Shown in pieces: positions 8,179 to 16,682 of a stretch of 24,737 nt of DNA (position 1 is the stretch's first letter; each line of letters starts with the position of its first letter). The position numbers and the translations under genes were made by a program. Source of the stretch: [Eubacterium] saphenum (lineage in GTDB: Bacteria; Bacillota; Clostridia; Oscillospirales; Ruminococcaceae); the NCBI GenBank assembly GCA_004555855.1, contig SFJQ01000014.1:1-24737 (forward strand), written 5' to 3'. Under the pieces are notes generated by a model, which was not told the origin of the DNA, searched no databases, and saw only the letters and a list, made by a program, of their open reading frames with translations.

Positions 8179-8262
8179 TGGCGGTTGCACCCGTTTTTCG
8201 CCTCGGCGAAAAACCCGCAAGCAAGGCTTGCGGCGCTGCGAAGCAGCGGGGTGCAACCGCCA
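8179..8262. repeat. Perfect four-way-junction palindrome (cloverleaf element)
   Basis: An outer stem pairs GGCGGTTGCACCC (8180-8192) with GGGTGCAACCGCC (8249-8261), extendable by one T-A pair. It encloses three perfect hairpins that abut with no unpaired base between them. The first is 10 bp (8193-8202 with 8205-8214, TC between). The second is CCGCAAGC with GCTTGCGG (8215-8222/8226-8233, loop AAG). The third is CGCTGC with GCAGCG (8234-8239/8243-8248, loop GAA). Of 82 nt between the outer arm ends, only the eight loop bases are unpaired. It lies between two convergent genes, so both transcripts could run into it. No T-run follows, so it is not a normal terminator. Confidence 0.85.
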
Positions 8263-8328
8263 GAGCCGCCGACCGCGCAATGCAAGCTGAAAGAAGAAGC
8301 TGCTGCGGGATTTTTCGGGAAATCGCGT

Positions 8329-9621
8329 TTAAACCGAAGCCTTCGCGATGACGGGAACTGTCTTCACGCCGTAAATTCTGAGCGCGTCGATGACGGCGTT
8401 GTCGATAAGCTCGCCCGGCATAACAAGCGGAACTCCCGGAGGACAGGGACAATTCAGCCCCGCGCAAATCTCGCCTGCCGAATTTTCGATTGCCACGGTT
8501 TTCTGCGGCTTGAACATCGCCTCGTAAACCGGCAATTCAGCCTTGGTTTTAATGACAGGATATGTAACAAGCGGCTTCGGCGCGCCCATTGTGACCAAAA
8601 GCGACGCCATTTCCGCGCGCTCGCAGTCCTCGATTGTCGAAAGCACCGAGAACATCATCACAACATAGTTCTCGTCCGCCATTTCACATTCAACGCCGTT
8701 TGCGCGAAGTCCTCTCGCGTACTCAAATCCGCTCAGACCACACTCTCGCGCGTTTATGGTAACGCGAAGCGGGTCGCTCTTTTTGAGAGGTATTCCCGAG
8801 CGGGAAAGTCGCTCTTTCAGCTCAAAAACAGCTTCACAGGCATTATTGACAAGCTGATTGTTGTCGGAAATCAAGCCGTTGAATCTGTCAAGGCTTTCAA
8901 GAATAAGATAAGACGGGCTGGACGAGCCAAACATCGCCATCATTTCCTTTGCGCGCGTACCGTCCATACCGTCGGCAAAGTGGAGATACGCCCCTCCCGT
9001 GAGCACGGGAAGCGTTTTGTGCGCGGACTCTGCAACCATCATCGGATAACCAAGCTCAAGCGGGTGAGCATATTCCGTGCCGAATTTTCGCTTGTCCACA
9101 AATTTGAGATAAGAGCCGTGCGCGTTGTCGATGAGAACGGGAATGCTAGGCTTTACGAATTTCCATGTGCCGCCGTAATAATCGATGTTTGTGATAAAAA
9201 CCGCGTCCACGCCCGAGAGAGTTTCGGAATTATAGGTAACGTTCGCGCTGAGGTATTCATTAGGGTAAATCCACTTTATGTCCAGCCTGAGAAGCGCAGC
9301 CGCCGAAACAAGCGACCTGTGGGAATAACGCGACGCGGCAATTCTCCGACAGCCTCTTGCCTTGAGAAGAGCAAGCGCCGTTTGAATTGCAAGGGTGCTG
9401 CCGCCGCAGGAATAGCAGGTTTTTTTCGCGCCGAAAAGTCCTGCGGCAAGCTCCTCACTTGTGCCGATAATTCCGCCCGAAACGTCGGAGGAATACAGCT
9501 CGTCCGCGCCGAAAATCTCCGTAATATCGTGCGGAACTTCGCCGTTATGACCGGGCATGTGAAGCCTAAGACGGTTTTCGCCTGTGTACTTTTCGAGGAA
9601 ATTACAAATAGGTGTATTCAT
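8329..9621 (-). CDS. Orn/Lys/Arg decarboxylase-family PLP enzyme
   Basis: This is a fold-type I PLP enzyme of the SpeA/YaaO/Cad group, which decarboxylates a basic amino acid to a polyamine or diamine. Visible motifs, numbered from the ATG at 9621, are RLHMPGHNG near 19-27, SCGGSTLA near 71-78, VLIDNAHGSY near 162-171 (the PLP aspartate) and SAHKTLPVLTGGAY. Lys202 in SAHKT should hold the PLP. The C-terminal CPPGVPLVMPGE is also typical. At about 430 residues it is the short Gram-positive form without the receiver-like wing domain. A TTG at 9627 is possible, but GGAG seven bases before the ATG favours 9621. The substrate cannot be fixed from sequence. The gene follows the foldase gene by 30 nt. 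Confidence 0.88.
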   Translation of the reverse strand: MNTPICNFLEKYTGENRLRLHMPGHNGEVPHDITEIFGADELYSSDVSGGIIGTSEELAAGLFGAKKTCYSCGGSTLAIQTALALLKARGCRRIAASRYSHRSLVSAAALLRLDIKWIYPNEYLSANVTYNSETLSGVDAVFITNIDYYGGTWKFVKPSIPVLIDNAHGSYLKFVDKRKFGTEYAHPLELGYPMMVAESAHKTLPVLTGGAYLHFADGMDGTRAKEMMAMFGSSSPSYLILESLDRFNGLISDNNQLVNNACEAVFELKERLSRSGIPLKKSDPLRVTINARECGLSGFEYARGLRANGVECEMADENYVVMMFSVLSTIEDCERAEMASLLVTMGAPKPLVTYPVIKTKAELPVYEAMFKPQKTVAIENSAGEICAGLNCPCPPGVPLVMPGELIDNAVIDALRIYGVKTVPVIAKASV

Positions 9622-9651
9622 CGTCAAACTCCATTCTCTTAAAAAGTCATA

Positions 9652-10905
9652 TTATTCAGAGGTCTGCTCATCAACGGGCTTGTCTATTTTGAGTACATTG
9701 TAATCCATATTGTCATAGAACCCATATTCCTTTATCCACTCGTTGGTTTTATTGACAAATTCCTCCTGAAGCTGCGAGGAGAAAATTTTATCCACAACTG
9801 CCTGCCTGTCGCTCTCGGAAATCTTTGCTTCTCCGATATACATCATTATGTGAATACCATAATCGGTAACACATTGGGTTATTTCGCCGACCTTTTCGGG
9901 AACAAACGCAGCCTCCTGAAATTCTTCCACATATTCCGTGCCGTTGGGAATAATCAGATAACCGTTGGGATACATAAGATTTCCCATTTTATCGTAGGAA
10001 TATTCATTGGAAACGGTATCCCAGTCCTCGCCGGCGTTCAGCTTTCCGAGAATTTCCTCAACCTTTTCCGAAAACGCTTCGGCTTTTTCAGAACGGAGCT
10101 TTTCCGCACCCTCGTCATCGCCCGCCAGCCGCAGCTCGGATATCGCCTCGGAGGATTCGCTGTCGAAATTCAGCAGAATGTGCTTGACATAACGCGAACC
10201 CTCGGGAATATAGTATTGAGAAAGATTGTTTTGCTCGTAATCTGAAACGTTGCTCTCATAGGTTTCCTTGGCAAGCGCCGCATACTGTTCAAAAGCCTTC
10301 TCGGCTTCCGTTTTTCCAAGCTCCTCGGCGACAGCGTCCTTCACATTAAATCCAAGCATATACCGCTTCTGTTTCTCATAATATACGTCGCGGGTCAAGC
10401 CATACTGCGCGAGCGCCTTGTCGAGCTCCTCTCCGCCGCGCTTTTGCTTTTCTTCATCGGAGAGAGCAGACGGGTCAGCGCTTCCATAGTCGGCGTTTGC
10501 CACATAATAGCTTATTCTCTCGCTGATGATATTTTCGGCGCTGTCCTTCACCCATTTCTCCTCTTTTTCGGTAATTCCGGTTACGCCGTATTCCTCCGCC
10601 TTGAGTTCACAAATCTTCTCAAGGATAAGGCTTTCGATGATACTCTGACGGTAGTTCTTGCAGGTATCGGCAACACTTTCCGCCGAATCGTCCTTTATGC
10701 CCATTTTATTGAGATAATAGGTATAATCGTTCATAAATTCAGCGTATGTCACTCCGAGCTTTTCGACAAGTGCGCTGTCGGAAGGCTTGGCGACATAATG
10801 ATTGTTGTCGGGCTTGATGTTTGTCCCGAATTTGATTGAGCAGCCGCAGAGTGCTGCGGATAAAACAACAGCGGCTGCTGCACGGAATATTCTGGTAAAT
10901 TTCAT
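9652..10905 (-). CDS. PrsA/SurA-like foldase lipoprotein, parvulin-type PPIase
   Basis: This is a surface-anchored protein of 417 residues. It starts with a signal peptide (MKFTRIFRAAAAVVLSAALC) and a lipobox cysteine, Cys22, in LCGCS. Residues about 50-230 are a SurA_N-like helical chaperone region (YAEFMNDYTYYLNKMGI onwards). A parvulin (PpiC) rotamase domain spans about 239-365, recognisable from YVKHILLNF, DWDTVSNEYSYD and TDYGIHIMMY. It would act outside the membrane, folding exported proteins. The start at 10905 has AAAGGA seven bases upstream; the open frame extends 18 codons further but without a signal peptide. It probably heads a two-gene unit with the decarboxylase-like gene, an unexpected partner. 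Confidence 0.85.
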   Translation of the reverse strand: MKFTRIFRAAAAVVLSAALCGCSIKFGTNIKPDNNHYVAKPSDSALVEKLGVTYAEFMNDYTYYLNKMGIKDDSAESVADTCKNYRQSIIESLILEKICELKAEEYGVTGITEKEEKWVKDSAENIISERISYYVANADYGSADPSALSDEEKQKRGGEELDKALAQYGLTRDVYYEKQKRYMLGFNVKDAVAEELGKTEAEKAFEQYAALAKETYESNVSDYEQNNLSQYYIPEGSRYVKHILLNFDSESSEAISELRLAGDDEGAEKLRSEKAEAFSEKVEEILGKLNAGEDWDTVSNEYSYDKMGNLMYPNGYLIIPNGTEYVEEFQEAAFVPEKVGEITQCVTDYGIHIMMYIGEAKISESDRQAVVDKIFSSQLQEEFVNKTNEWIKEYGFYDNMDYNVLKIDKPVDEQTSE

Positions 10906-10947
10906 AAAATTTTCCTTTCGCTGGGGATTAAAAGTTATATTCACTTC

Positions 10948-10953
10948 ATTATA
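10948..10953 (-). promoter_or_regulatory. Extended -10 box for the foldase gene
   Basis: On the minus strand the sequence reads TGTTATAAT, an extended -10, 43 nt before the foldase ATG. The -35 region is A/T-rich without a clear hexamer, as is usual for extended -10 promoters. Confidence 0.6.
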
Positions 10954-11025
10954 ACACATTTTTTCAAAAAAATAAAGATAAAGTTATAAATATTTAAAAA
11001 AAGTAATGATTTTTTTTTGGAAATA

Positions 11026-11034
11026 TGTTATAAT
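11026..11034 (+). promoter_or_regulatory. Extended -10 promoter for the BMP lipoprotein gene
   Basis: TGTTATAAT lies 82 nt before the ATG at 11116. It is the same nine-base box used in the opposite direction by the foldase gene. No good -35 is seen. The roughly 75-nt leader shows no riboswitch I recognise. Confidence 0.65.
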
Positions 11035-11115
11035 GGAAAAAGAAGATGAAAAAAATGTCTTTGATTTTTACAATCGGTAATTTCAACTGCTTATTCAACA
11101 GGGGGTTAAATAGAA

Positions 11116-12279
11116 ATGATATCAAAATGGCTCAAAGGAATAGCCGGTGCGCTTGTCTTGTGCGTCACTTTATGCCTGACGGGGTGCGGCGGCGAAACCT
11201 CAGACGAGTCCTCGTCCGACAGTAGCGGCATTGAAGAAGAAACTGTTCCCGTAAAGGTTGGTTATATTTTCCACGACAAGGCAGACGACGGCGGCGTTAC
11301 CGGACAGTTCAACCTCCAGCGCCAGAAAGCCGCAAGACGCTGCGATGTGGAAACGGTGTACATAGAGGACGTGTCTGTTAAGGATTTTGAGAGCGCGGTA
11401 AAGGCGCTGGTTTCGGACGGGTGTACCGAGATAGTTTCGTGCAGCTCCACGTTTACAAACGCGCTAAGTTCGATTTCCGGCAGATATATGAACGTGAAAT
11501 TCATAAATTACGGCGCGGCTTCGATAGGAACGGCGAACGTTTTCAGCTTCACGGAAACGGCTTATCAGGGCGCTTATGTTGCGGGAATTGCCGCGGCCTA
11601 TAACTCCAAAACGCAGAAGGTCGGGCTGGTCGCAGACCCCGAGCTGCTTTACACCTACGCGACAACAAACGCGGCTGCTTTGGGTGTGAGGATGGTTTTC
11701 GCAAACGGCACGCTTTGTGTTGCGGGAGCTACCGAGAACACCGAGATAAAGCAGGCTGTTGACACGCTGCTTGACGAGGGCTGCGATGTGATAATCTGCT
11801 ACACCGAGTCGCCATATACCGCGGATTACTGCGAGCAAAAGGGCGTGAAATTCATCGGAAACCTCGATTACAGCGGCTCCGAGGACAACTACAAGAATAT
11901 GCTGATGTACTATTACGCGAAGCGCGACAGCTTGTTCGTGTCGCAGTTCAAGCAGCTTAAGATGGACACCTGGCAGCCCGATGTTTACAAAGGGGCGATG
12001 TCAAACGGCATCATAAACATCTCCGAGGCGCAGCCGTGCGCGGACAAGAGAACGCAGGACATCATCGATGAGATTGTTCCGCTGCTCACGTCGGAAAAAG
12101 CGATGATTTTCAGCGGCGAGATTAAGGATACGCTCGGAAACGTCCGCTATATGCAGACGGACACGATGACCGACGCGCAGATTTACGCAATGGATTGGTA
12201 CGTTCTGGGAGTTGAGCCTGTCGGGAATTTCCGAAAACCTCACGAAAGCCCTACAAATTCGTTTGAAATCAAGAGTTAA
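11116..12279 (+). CDS. BMP-family (PnrA-like) substrate-binding lipoprotein
   Basis: The 387-residue protein begins with a lipoprotein signal; the lipobox is LTGC with Cys24. A Ser/Asp/Glu-rich tether (about 27-44) follows. The rest matches the basic membrane protein fold: VKVGYIFHDKADDGG at about 46-60, VSDGCTEIVSCSSTF, TAYQGAYVAGIAAAY, KVGLVADPE and LLDEGCDVIICYTESP. Family members bind nucleosides for ABC uptake systems or act as other solute receptors. No ABC permease or ATPase genes lie beside it here, so the partner is unknown and the ligand is an inference. AGGGGG lies about 10 nt before the ATG. A terminator follows directly. Confidence 0.88.
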   Translation: MISKWLKGIAGALVLCVTLCLTGCGGETSDESSSDSSGIEEETVPVKVGYIFHDKADDGGVTGQFNLQRQKAARRCDVETVYIEDVSVKDFESAVKALVSDGCTEIVSCSSTFTNALSSISGRYMNVKFINYGAASIGTANVFSFTETAYQGAYVAGIAAAYNSKTQKVGLVADPELLYTYATTNAAALGVRMVFANGTLCVAGATENTEIKQAVDTLLDEGCDVIICYTESPYTADYCEQKGVKFIGNLDYSGSEDNYKNMLMYYYAKRDSLFVSQFKQLKMDTWQPDVYKGAMSNGIINISEAQPCADKRTQDIIDEIVPLLTSEKAMIFSGEIKDTLGNVRYMQTDTMTDAQIYAMDWYVLGVEPVGNFRKPHESPTNSFEIKS

Positions 12280-12289
12280 ATACAACACG

Positions 12290-12316
12290 AAAGGCTGCCC
12301 TCGGGCAGCCTTTTTC
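12290..12316. terminator. Bidirectional rho-independent terminator
   Basis: AAAGGCTGCCC pairs with GGGCAGCCTTT around a TC loop (centre 12301-12302), and TTTTCTTTT follows. The A-run on the left gives a T-run on the minus strand, so it can end both the BMP gene and the convergent rsmA transcript. Confidence 0.9.
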
Positions 12317-12318
12317 TT

Positions 12319-13167
12319 TTATTCAAGCATTTTCGCGAGCCTTGCGTAATCGTCAAGCGAAAGCTCCTCTGCACGCGCAGTCGGCTTAATTCCGAGCCTT
12401 TCAAAAATCTCGCAGAGCGCTTTCTTGTCAAGACAAAACGCGCCCGAAAGCGGATTTGCGAGCTGTTTTCTGCGCTGGGAAAAGCCCGCTCTGATTATCT
12501 TGAACATACGCTTTTCCTCGTCGGCGGGAAGAGCAAGCTCGGGTTTTACGTCAAGGCGGATAACCGCGCTGTCCACGTTCGGCGAGGGCATAAAGCTGCC
12601 TCTGTTCACGCGAAAGAGGATTTTCGGCGCGCTGTACCAGCTCACCGCATACGAAATCGCCCCGCACTCCCTTGTCGCAGGCTTCGCGCAAATGCGGTCG
12701 GCGGCTTCTTTTTGCACCATAACCGTGAGCGCCTTTATCGGAAGCCGCTCCTCAAGAATTTTCATAATCACGGGCGAGGTGATATAATACGGCAAATTCG
12801 CGCAGATAACCGTTTCCACGCCGCTGAATTTTTCTTCGATAATCTTATGCAAATCGGTCTGCATAACGTCCGCGAAAACGACCTCCACGTTATCGAACTC
12901 CGCGAGAGTTTCATCCAGAACGGGCTTCAGCCGCTCGTCCAGCTCCACCGCCACAACCTTGTCGCAGCGCTTTGCAAGCTCTTTTGTGAGTACGCCGACG
13001 CCCGTGCCGATTTCGATTGCACAGACGCCTTTCCCGCAGCCGCCCATTTCGGCAATTTTCGGGCAGACGGTTGGATTTATGAGGAAATTCTGCCCGAGCG
13101 TTTTCGAGAACGAAAAGCCGTGCCGCGAGAACAAGTCCTTAATTACGCCGATATCCGTAAGTTCCAT
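12319..13167 (-). CDS. rsmA: 16S rRNA (adenine1518-N6/adenine1519-N6)-dimethyltransferase
   Basis: RsmA (KsgA) dimethylates two adenosines near the 3' end of 16S rRNA during small-subunit maturation. From the ATG at 13167 it has 282 residues. It carries the family's N-terminus SKTLGQNFLI (21-30), the SAM motif EIGTGVG (52-58) and the target-base motif NLPYYITSP (124-132). The C-terminal domain has SQRRKQLANPL. The frame is open back to a TTG at 13194, but homology begins at MELTDIGVIKDLF. The ATG lacks a strong ribosome binding site and lies 4 nt after the stop of the deaminase gene, which suggests translational coupling. Confidence 0.95.
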   Translation of the reverse strand: MELTDIGVIKDLFSRHGFSFSKTLGQNFLINPTVCPKIAEMGGCGKGVCAIEIGTGVGVLTKELAKRCDKVVAVELDERLKPVLDETLAEFDNVEVVFADVMQTDLHKIIEEKFSGVETVICANLPYYITSPVIMKILEERLPIKALTVMVQKEAADRICAKPATRECGAISYAVSWYSAPKILFRVNRGSFMPSPNVDSAVIRLDVKPELALPADEEKRMFKIIRAGFSQRRKQLANPLSGAFCLDKKALCEIFERLGIKPTARAEELSLDDYARLAKMLE

Positions 13168-13171
13168 CAGC

Positions 13172-13663
13172 TCAATAACCGTCCGTTCCCTCAAGGCTGT
13201 CGTCGTTGTACACCCAGCTGCTCACGGAAAATTCCTTGTGAGAATCGGGCGAAGTGCGGACGATAACCTTGTCAATTCCCGCGTTGATAATCAGCCTTTT
13301 GCACATCGAGCAAGGCTCGACATTTCCCGAAAGCTCTCCCGTCTGCGCGTCAAGGCAAGCGAGATAAAGCGTTGCGCCGAGCATATCGGTTCGCTGTGCG
13401 GAGATTATGCAGTTTGCCTCGGCGTGAACCGAGCGGCAAAGCTCATAGCGCTGTCCGTGCGGGATATTGAGCCGTTCGCGGGTACAGCTCCCCACGTCCG
13501 AGCAGTTTTTTCTGCCCCTCGGAGCGCCGTTGTAGCCTGTCGCGATGATACCGTCGTTTTTGACGATAATTGCACCGAAATTCCTTCTCAGACAAGTTCC
13601 ACGCTCGGCAACAGTCTGCGCGATATCAAGGTAATAGTTTATTTTGTCAACGCGATTTTCCAT
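13172..13663 (-). CDS. dCMP deaminase family protein (ComEB-like)
   Basis: This 163-residue zinc enzyme of the cytidine deaminase superfamily should deaminate dCMP to dUMP for dTTP synthesis. The zinc and catalytic residues are visible as His80-Ala-Glu82 in SVHAEANCI and Cys118/Cys121 in EPCSMCKRLIINAGI. CLRRNFGAIIVKNDGIIATGYNGAPRG is typical of ComEB and dCMP deaminases rather than of RibD or tRNA deaminases. It sits between the TPR-like gene (28 nt upstream) and rsmA. Confidence 0.9.
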   Translation of the reverse strand: MENRVDKINYYLDIAQTVAERGTCLRRNFGAIIVKNDGIIATGYNGAPRGRKNCSDVGSCTRERLNIPHGQRYELCRSVHAEANCIISAQRTDMLGATLYLACLDAQTGELSGNVEPCSMCKRLIINAGIDKVIVRTSPDSHKEFSVSSWVYNDDSLEGTDGY

Positions 13664-13691
13664 AATGTCAAATCCTCTCTCAAAAGCCGGA

Positions 13692-13970
13692 TTACTTCTT
13701 CTTTTTCAGAAATTTCTCGGCAATGTCACGCTGTTTTTTCAATTCGCCGGTTTTCTTGCAATATTCGACAACCTGTCTGAACTCCTTGTCCGAGTCGGCT
13801 TTTCTGTCAAGATTTGCCAGAAGCTCGCCGAGAACGCAGCGATATTCCGCGGCAACCGACAGATTTCCCTTTTCGGTTTCGTCGGCAATCGCGGTTTTCA
13901 GCTCGTTTTCAGCCTTCTCGTATGAGCCGAGATTGATATACTGAAGAGCTATTTCAAAGTTTACATTCAT
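13692..13970 (-). CDS. Small TPR-like protein
   Basis: This is a 92-residue, mainly helical protein. FEIALQYINLGSYEKAENELKTAI fits one tetratricopeptide repeat. AEYRCVLGELLANLDRKADSDKEFRQVV is a plausible second, and the C-terminus is Lys-rich. The ATG at 13970 has GAGGAA seven bases upstream; a GTG further up overlaps that site and is less likely. It is the first gene of the unit with dCMP deaminase and rsmA. TPRs mediate protein contacts; the partner is unknown. Confidence 0.7.
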   Translation of the reverse strand: MNVNFEIALQYINLGSYEKAENELKTAIADETEKGNLSVAAEYRCVLGELLANLDRKADSDKEFRQVVEYCKKTGELKKQRDIAEKFLKKKK

Positions 13971-14016
13971 AAAATTATTCCTCACTTTCGGAAAAAATCC
14001 AAAACTATTCTTTTAT

Positions 14017-14045
14017 ATTGTAACACAATTATGCCGATTTGTCAA
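14017..14045 (-). promoter_or_regulatory. Sigma-A promoter of the TPR-deaminase-rsmA unit
   Basis: On the minus strand TTGACA (plus 14040-14045) and TACAAT (plus 14017-14022) are separated by 17 bp, with a TGn extension before the -10. It lies about 47 nt upstream of the ATG at 13970. The -35 overlaps TTTGTCAAA on the plus strand (14038-14046), which resembles a Spo0A box. Confidence 0.85.
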
Positions 14046-14213
14046 ACAAAACTGTTAAAACTCCCGAAACAATCATAAATTTCCAAAATATTCCAACCAC
14101 TTGCGACGGTTTTTTCAGATTTTTTGTGATATTATTGAGTAACAGGAAAGCGAAACTCGGGGGTTCTCGGATTTCGCGGAAAATTTGGGGAAAATAAAAC
14201 GGGGGTAATCGAA

Positions 14214-16475
14214 ATGACCGAAAAGGCAGCCGAATTTTCTCGGCAAACGTCAGCTTTTCGCTGGCGGGAATTTGTGAAAAAAGACTTGGTTTGGGCAGCG
14301 GCGGGACTTTTGATGGAGCTTGGTTCATCGGCTTTGTCCACGGCACCCGCAGCCTTTGCGCTTATCGCGGGACTTTCCCGAAAACGCTCGGTAAGCGCGC
14401 TTTTCGGGGCTGCCGCGGGCGCGCTCCTTCACGGCTTTCCCGAAGCGTTTATCGGGCTTGCTGCGCTAATCATCGCTATGGCGGCGAAGGTAATTCCCGA
14501 TTTCGGGAAACCGAAAATCCGTGCAGTAATCGCGTTTTTGTCGGCGGGACTAGCCTGCTTTTTCTCGAGAATTGCTGAAACAAAAAGCACGTCCGAGCTG
14601 CTCGTTCTGGTGATTTCAACGCTTACGGCGGGAACGTTTGCCTTGTGCGTGAGCTTGCTCGAAGCCTCGGTGACGGAGCGCGGAATTACGCTTTCAGAGT
14701 CGCGTGACCGAGCGCTTGTCGGGGTAATCTCAGCGCTTGCGTTTTTCTCGCTCGGGCAGCTCGACTATACATATATTAATATAGGGCGGCTGCTGATGGG
14801 AACGACAATGCTTTGCGTTACCGAAAGAAAAGGGCTTTTGTGGGGAGCGGCAATTGGTCTTCCGGCGGTGTTCGGACTTTGCGCGGCAAATCCCGAAATG
14901 GGCGCAGTGGGAGCTTGTATGGCGTTTTCGGCAGCAGCGTGCTGCGCGTTCTCAAAGCACGGGAAAATCACCCGTGCAATCGGTTTTGTGTTCATTATGG
15001 CAGCGGGAACGCTGGTTTCCCACAACGACGAGGGTTCCTGGAGAATTTTGATAGAAACGTCTGCGGCAGCGCTGTCTTATGCGGTTTTGCCGTTGGAGAA
15101 GGTGAAGTCCGCCGAGAATGATTTTTCGGACAGCGCGGTGTCACTTATCATCAGAGAACGGCTGAATTTCGCGGCAGACGCGCTCGAGGGAGTCGGCGCG
15201 GGGATAACGGCAGCGGCGGACGCTCTCGACAAGAAATACAGCTTCAACATCGAGGGGATAAGCGACCGTGCCGCCGACAAGGTTTGCCGTTCGTGCCCGA
15301 AAAGTATGGTTTGCTGGGGGCGAAAATACGAGCTGTTCCGAAAGGAGTTCTCGCGGCTTGTGATGCAGATTCGCACGGGCTTTGAGCTTACGGAGTTTTC
15401 GCTCTCGCCCGAGTGTGCCGAGGAATGCGTAAATCCCGCGGGCGTGGCAAAAGCGATTTCCGCCGAGTATTCCCGATATATCTCGGCAATGTCGGACGAG
15501 CGGAGAATACGAGAATTACGCAGAATTTACACGGACAGGCTTGAGGCAACGCAGGAAATTCTCCGTGAAATCAGCCGTTCGGGGCTTGACGGGAGAGCGT
15601 TCGGTAAAAACCGAATTGCCGAGAAACGCGTCGAAAAAGTGCTTTCGGACAGCGGCGTTGAGTTCCCGCAGGCGTTTGTCACAAAGGACAAGCGCGGAAA
15701 AATCCACATCGAGGCTTATGGGGCGACAGAGCCGAGAGTTGAGCGGGATTATCTGGGAACGGTGCTGGGGAAAGCGCTCGGACGGGAGCTTGAAAATCCC
15801 GAGATTTCGGGCAGCGGCGGGCGGTATCGGATAACGGCAAGCGAGGTTCAGCCGCTTTCCGCGAAAATCGGAAGTTATCAGCTCCCACAAGGTCAGAACA
15901 AGGTTTGCGGGGATTGCTGCGAGAGTTTCACGGACGCTCAGGGCGCGCTTTATGTGGTGCTATCAGACGGAATGGGCACGGGAAGCCGCGCGAGAGTTGA
16001 CTCGGCAATTGCGTGTTCGGTGCTGTCGAAGCTGATTAAGGCAGGGATTCCGCTGCCATCGGCGCTGGAAACGGTGAACACAACGCTGCTGGTAAAGAGC
16101 GCGGACGAGAGTTTCGCGACAATGGATATCTGCAAAATCAATCTTGAAAGCGGAGAGTGCGCGGTGTACAAAGCGGGCGCGGCGACGACTTACATCAAAT
16201 CGTCGAACAGGCTGATAAGGGCGGCGCTTTCGTCACCTCCGGCGGGGAGCGGCGGGAGAATGTCGGTGCCGGCGCAGAGGTTTAAGGTGAGCGCGGGAGA
16301 TGTGATAATAATGGCAACGGACGGCGCGGTGATTGACGAGCAGTGGTTGTCGAGGGAGTTGTCGCGGGAAGCTGAGCCGAAGGAGTTGTCGGAGAGGATA
16401 GCGAAAGCGGCAAGGGCGGCGGAGAATGGCGCGAGGGACGATATAAGCGTGGTTGCGGTAGCGATGGCAAGGTAG
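14214..16475 (+). CDS. spoIIE: Stage II sporulation protein E, PP2C-type phosphatase
   Basis: SpoIIE dephosphorylates the anti-anti-sigma factor SpoIIAA to activate sigma-F in the forespore, and helps polar septation. The 753 residues (Bacillus subtilis has 827) start with a polytopic membrane domain of about ten helices (residues about 25-275). A central region carries the Cys signature VCRSCPKSMVCW (357-368). The C-terminal PP2C phosphatase begins near 555. Metal-binding aspartates are visible at Asp585 in LSDGMGTG, Asp703 in MATDGAV and Asp742/Asp743 in GARDDISVV. The start at 14214 is preceded by GGGGGTAAT-type Shine-Dalgarno sequence. The gene stands alone between opposing units. It implies a sporulation pathway in the organism. 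Confidence 0.93.
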   Translation: MTEKAAEFSRQTSAFRWREFVKKDLVWAAAGLLMELGSSALSTAPAAFALIAGLSRKRSVSALFGAAAGALLHGFPEAFIGLAALIIAMAAKVIPDFGKPKIRAVIAFLSAGLACFFSRIAETKSTSELLVLVISTLTAGTFALCVSLLEASVTERGITLSESRDRALVGVISALAFFSLGQLDYTYINIGRLLMGTTMLCVTERKGLLWGAAIGLPAVFGLCAANPEMGAVGACMAFSAAACCAFSKHGKITRAIGFVFIMAAGTLVSHNDEGSWRILIETSAAALSYAVLPLEKVKSAENDFSDSAVSLIIRERLNFAADALEGVGAGITAAADALDKKYSFNIEGISDRAADKVCRSCPKSMVCWGRKYELFRKEFSRLVMQIRTGFELTEFSLSPECAEECVNPAGVAKAISAEYSRYISAMSDERRIRELRRIYTDRLEATQEILREISRSGLDGRAFGKNRIAEKRVEKVLSDSGVEFPQAFVTKDKRGKIHIEAYGATEPRVERDYLGTVLGKALGRELENPEISGSGGRYRITASEVQPLSAKIGSYQLPQGQNKVCGDCCESFTDAQGALYVVLSDGMGTGSRARVDSAIACSVLSKLIKAGIPLPSALETVNTTLLVKSADESFATMDICKINLESGECAVYKAGAATTYIKSSNRLIRAALSSPPAGSGGRMSVPAQRFKVSAGDVIIMATDGAVIDEQWLSRELSREAEPKELSERIAKAARAAENGARDDISVVAVAMAR

Positions 16476-16530
16476 CAAGGAGTTCTCGCAAAGCTATATT
16501 CGGGCACGCGAAGCGAAAAAAGTTTTCGGT

Positions 16531-16575
16531 CAAGCCTTTTTCAAAAGGCTTGTGGGGCGTGGGGCAAATCCCCAC
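16531..16575. repeat. Hairpin pair of the AAGCCTTTT type after spoIIE
   Basis: CAAGCCTTTT (16531-16540) pairs perfectly with AAAAGGCTTG (16543-16552). GTGGGG (16559-16564) pairs with CCCCAC (16570-16575). The arrangement, with GTGGGGCGTGGGG between and after the stems, resembles a repeat I have seen in intergenic regions of Clostridia genomes. It is 56 nt after spoIIE and might also end its transcript. Confidence 0.5.
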
Positions 16576-16682
16576 ACTAGAGCGAAGCGACCACTCGGCG
16601 CGAAGCGCAAAAACCAAAAAGAACGCTTTCGCTTTCTTATAATCAGCAAACCGACTTAAAATCCAGAAAGCAACCATTGCCA

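Noticed and set aside
8179..8262. Cloverleaf considered as a tRNA gene
   Set aside because: There is no T-loop, anticodon arm or CCA-type acceptor; loops are 2-3 nt and stems far too long.
8185..9642. 485-codon plus-strand frame over the decarboxylase gene
   Set aside because: It starts inside the four-way palindrome and is antisense to a gene with clear PLP motifs.
11035..11115. Leader of the BMP lipoprotein gene considered as a purine riboswitch
   Set aside because: The conserved three-way junction and loop-loop residues of purine riboswitches are not present.
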